Below, piece by piece: positions 38,802-38,987 of a stretch of 38,987 nucleotides of DNA. A model generated the notes under the pieces. The model saw only the letters and a list, made by a program, of their open reading frames with translations, was not told the origin of the DNA and did no database searches. The stretch is from Candidatus Altimarinota bacterium (GTDB taxonomy: Bacteria > Patescibacteriota > Gracilibacteria > UBA4473): NCBI GenBank assembly GCA_027028725.1, contig JALVIB010000017.1, forward strand, positions 1-38,987, written 5' to 3'. The position numbers and the translations under genes are program-made. The first letter of the stretch is position 1. Each line of letters starts with the position of its first letter.

Positions 38802-38831
38802 GATGCTATTTTTTCGCGGGATTTTGAATAA

Positions 38832-38860
38832 AAAAAAGAGCGACGATGTCGCTCTTTTTT
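38832..38860 (-). terminator. Rho-independent terminator of the partial minus-strand gene
   Basis: AAAAAAGAGCGAC-GAT-GTCGCTCTTTTTT, a 13-bp stem directly beyond the stop codon at 38879-38881 (minus strand). Confidence 0.85.
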
Positions 38861-38878
38861 CTTATTTTTTATAAAAAT

Positions 38879-38986
38879 CTAATCGTTAAGCCATTTCAAG
38901 CTAGTGAAAGGTGAAAGCATGTTTTGTAGGAAATCACCAGTTCGGTAATTAGCTACTCTTTTTTTTGTTCCTTCGTATTTAGGAGC
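38879..38986 (-). CDS. C-terminal fragment of a protein running off the window
   Basis: The minus strand has an open frame of 35 codons from the window edge to a TAG stop, ending TSLKWLND. The reading (KYEGTKKRVANYRTGDFLQ and so on) is not enough to name a family. A terminator lies right after the stop, which supports a real gene end. Confidence 0.55.
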   Translation of the reverse strand, partial: APKYEGTKKRVANYRTGDFLQNMLSPFTSLKWLND

Positions 38987-38987
38987 A

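Larger units (their letters stand above)
403..38826. repeat. Highly iterated CGCGGGA/TCCCGCG motif, dispersed through the window
   Basis: The core CGCGGGA, or its complement TCCCGCG, sits in an A/T frame close to AAAATTTCGCGGGATTTT. I count about 110 copies by eye, in both orientations at similar numbers, first near 403 and last near 38812. Copies lie in nearly every intergenic gap and in most genes. At 37% GC about one chance 7-mer would be expected, so enrichment is about a hundredfold. Inside genes it is translated in every frame (FAGF, SRDF, FRGI on one strand; NPAKF, SREIF, IPRNF on the other). Copies are absent or rare in the AT-rich genes at 13429, 15308 and 37963 and in dnaK. Shorter relatives such as TTTCGCGAAA and TTCCGCGGAA are also common. 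The function is unknown. Confidence 0.95.

Noticed and set aside
1..38987. Genetic code 25 (TGA as glycine), as in Gracilibacteria and Absconditabacteria
   Set aside because: Conserved proteins are uninterrupted with TGA as stop, and several end plausibly at TGA (13388, 9983).

Overview
The window looks like a chromosomal segment of an uncultured, small-genome bacterium, probably of the Candidate Phyla Radiation (Patescibacteria). This placement is an impression from reduced proteins (a MiaA without its insertion region, orphan ftsX, porB without porA in view, a divergent RecO) and AT-rich DNA, not a phylogenetic result. The standard code fits: TGA works as a stop and no conserved domain is interrupted by TGA. 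There is no rRNA, CRISPR array or recognisable phage.

Layout. 1-3500: PIF1-type helicase (minus strand), two small AT-rich genes, and a rhodanese on the minus strand. 3700-10000: one plus-strand cluster, starting from a near-consensus promoter with an operator-like inverted repeat: CsoR/CstR-family repressor, lipoprotein membrane-fusion protein, RND pump, DUF302 protein, DUF2892-like membrane protein. With the divergent rhodanese this reads as a sulfur/metal-stress efflux module. 10000-18600: flippase, tRNA-Ser(GCU) with a duplicated 3' end, an exported double-SNase protein, porB, then minus-strand genes for a GNAT-like protein, a catalytically degenerate DHH protein and an aminotransferase. 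18600-24430: a long structured non-coding stretch, a RicT/PSP1-like protein without cysteines, an SMR protein, purB, a SpoU methyltransferase, rpmB, a frameshifted pseudogene, a YgjP-like metallopeptidase and a second structured stretch. 24435-31400: uvrB, prepilin peptidase, holA, and a large exported protein. 31500-38987: dnaK behind a consensus promoter carrying two CIRCE sites, a nucleotidyltransferase, ftsX, recO, an exported protein, tRNA-Arg(CCU), miaA, a type IV pilin-like gene and the 3' end of one more gene.

The dominant feature is repeat content. A motif close to AAAATTTCGCGGGATTTT (or its complement) occurs in either orientation about 110 times by hand count, roughly once per 350 bp, between and inside genes. 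Inside genes it is read in any frame and gives FAG(F/I), SRD, IPRNF, SREI or NPAK peptides. On top of it lie several families of short palindromic elements, many sitting in frame inside conserved proteins (RND pump, flippase, SNase, PorB, SpoU, UvrB, RecO). The genome thus combines a highly iterated motif, comparable in density to cyanobacterial HIP1 or competence uptake signals, with a Rickettsia-RPE-like load of protein-inserted palindromes. Several genes also have a -10 box about 7 nt before the start codon, suggesting leaderless mRNAs.
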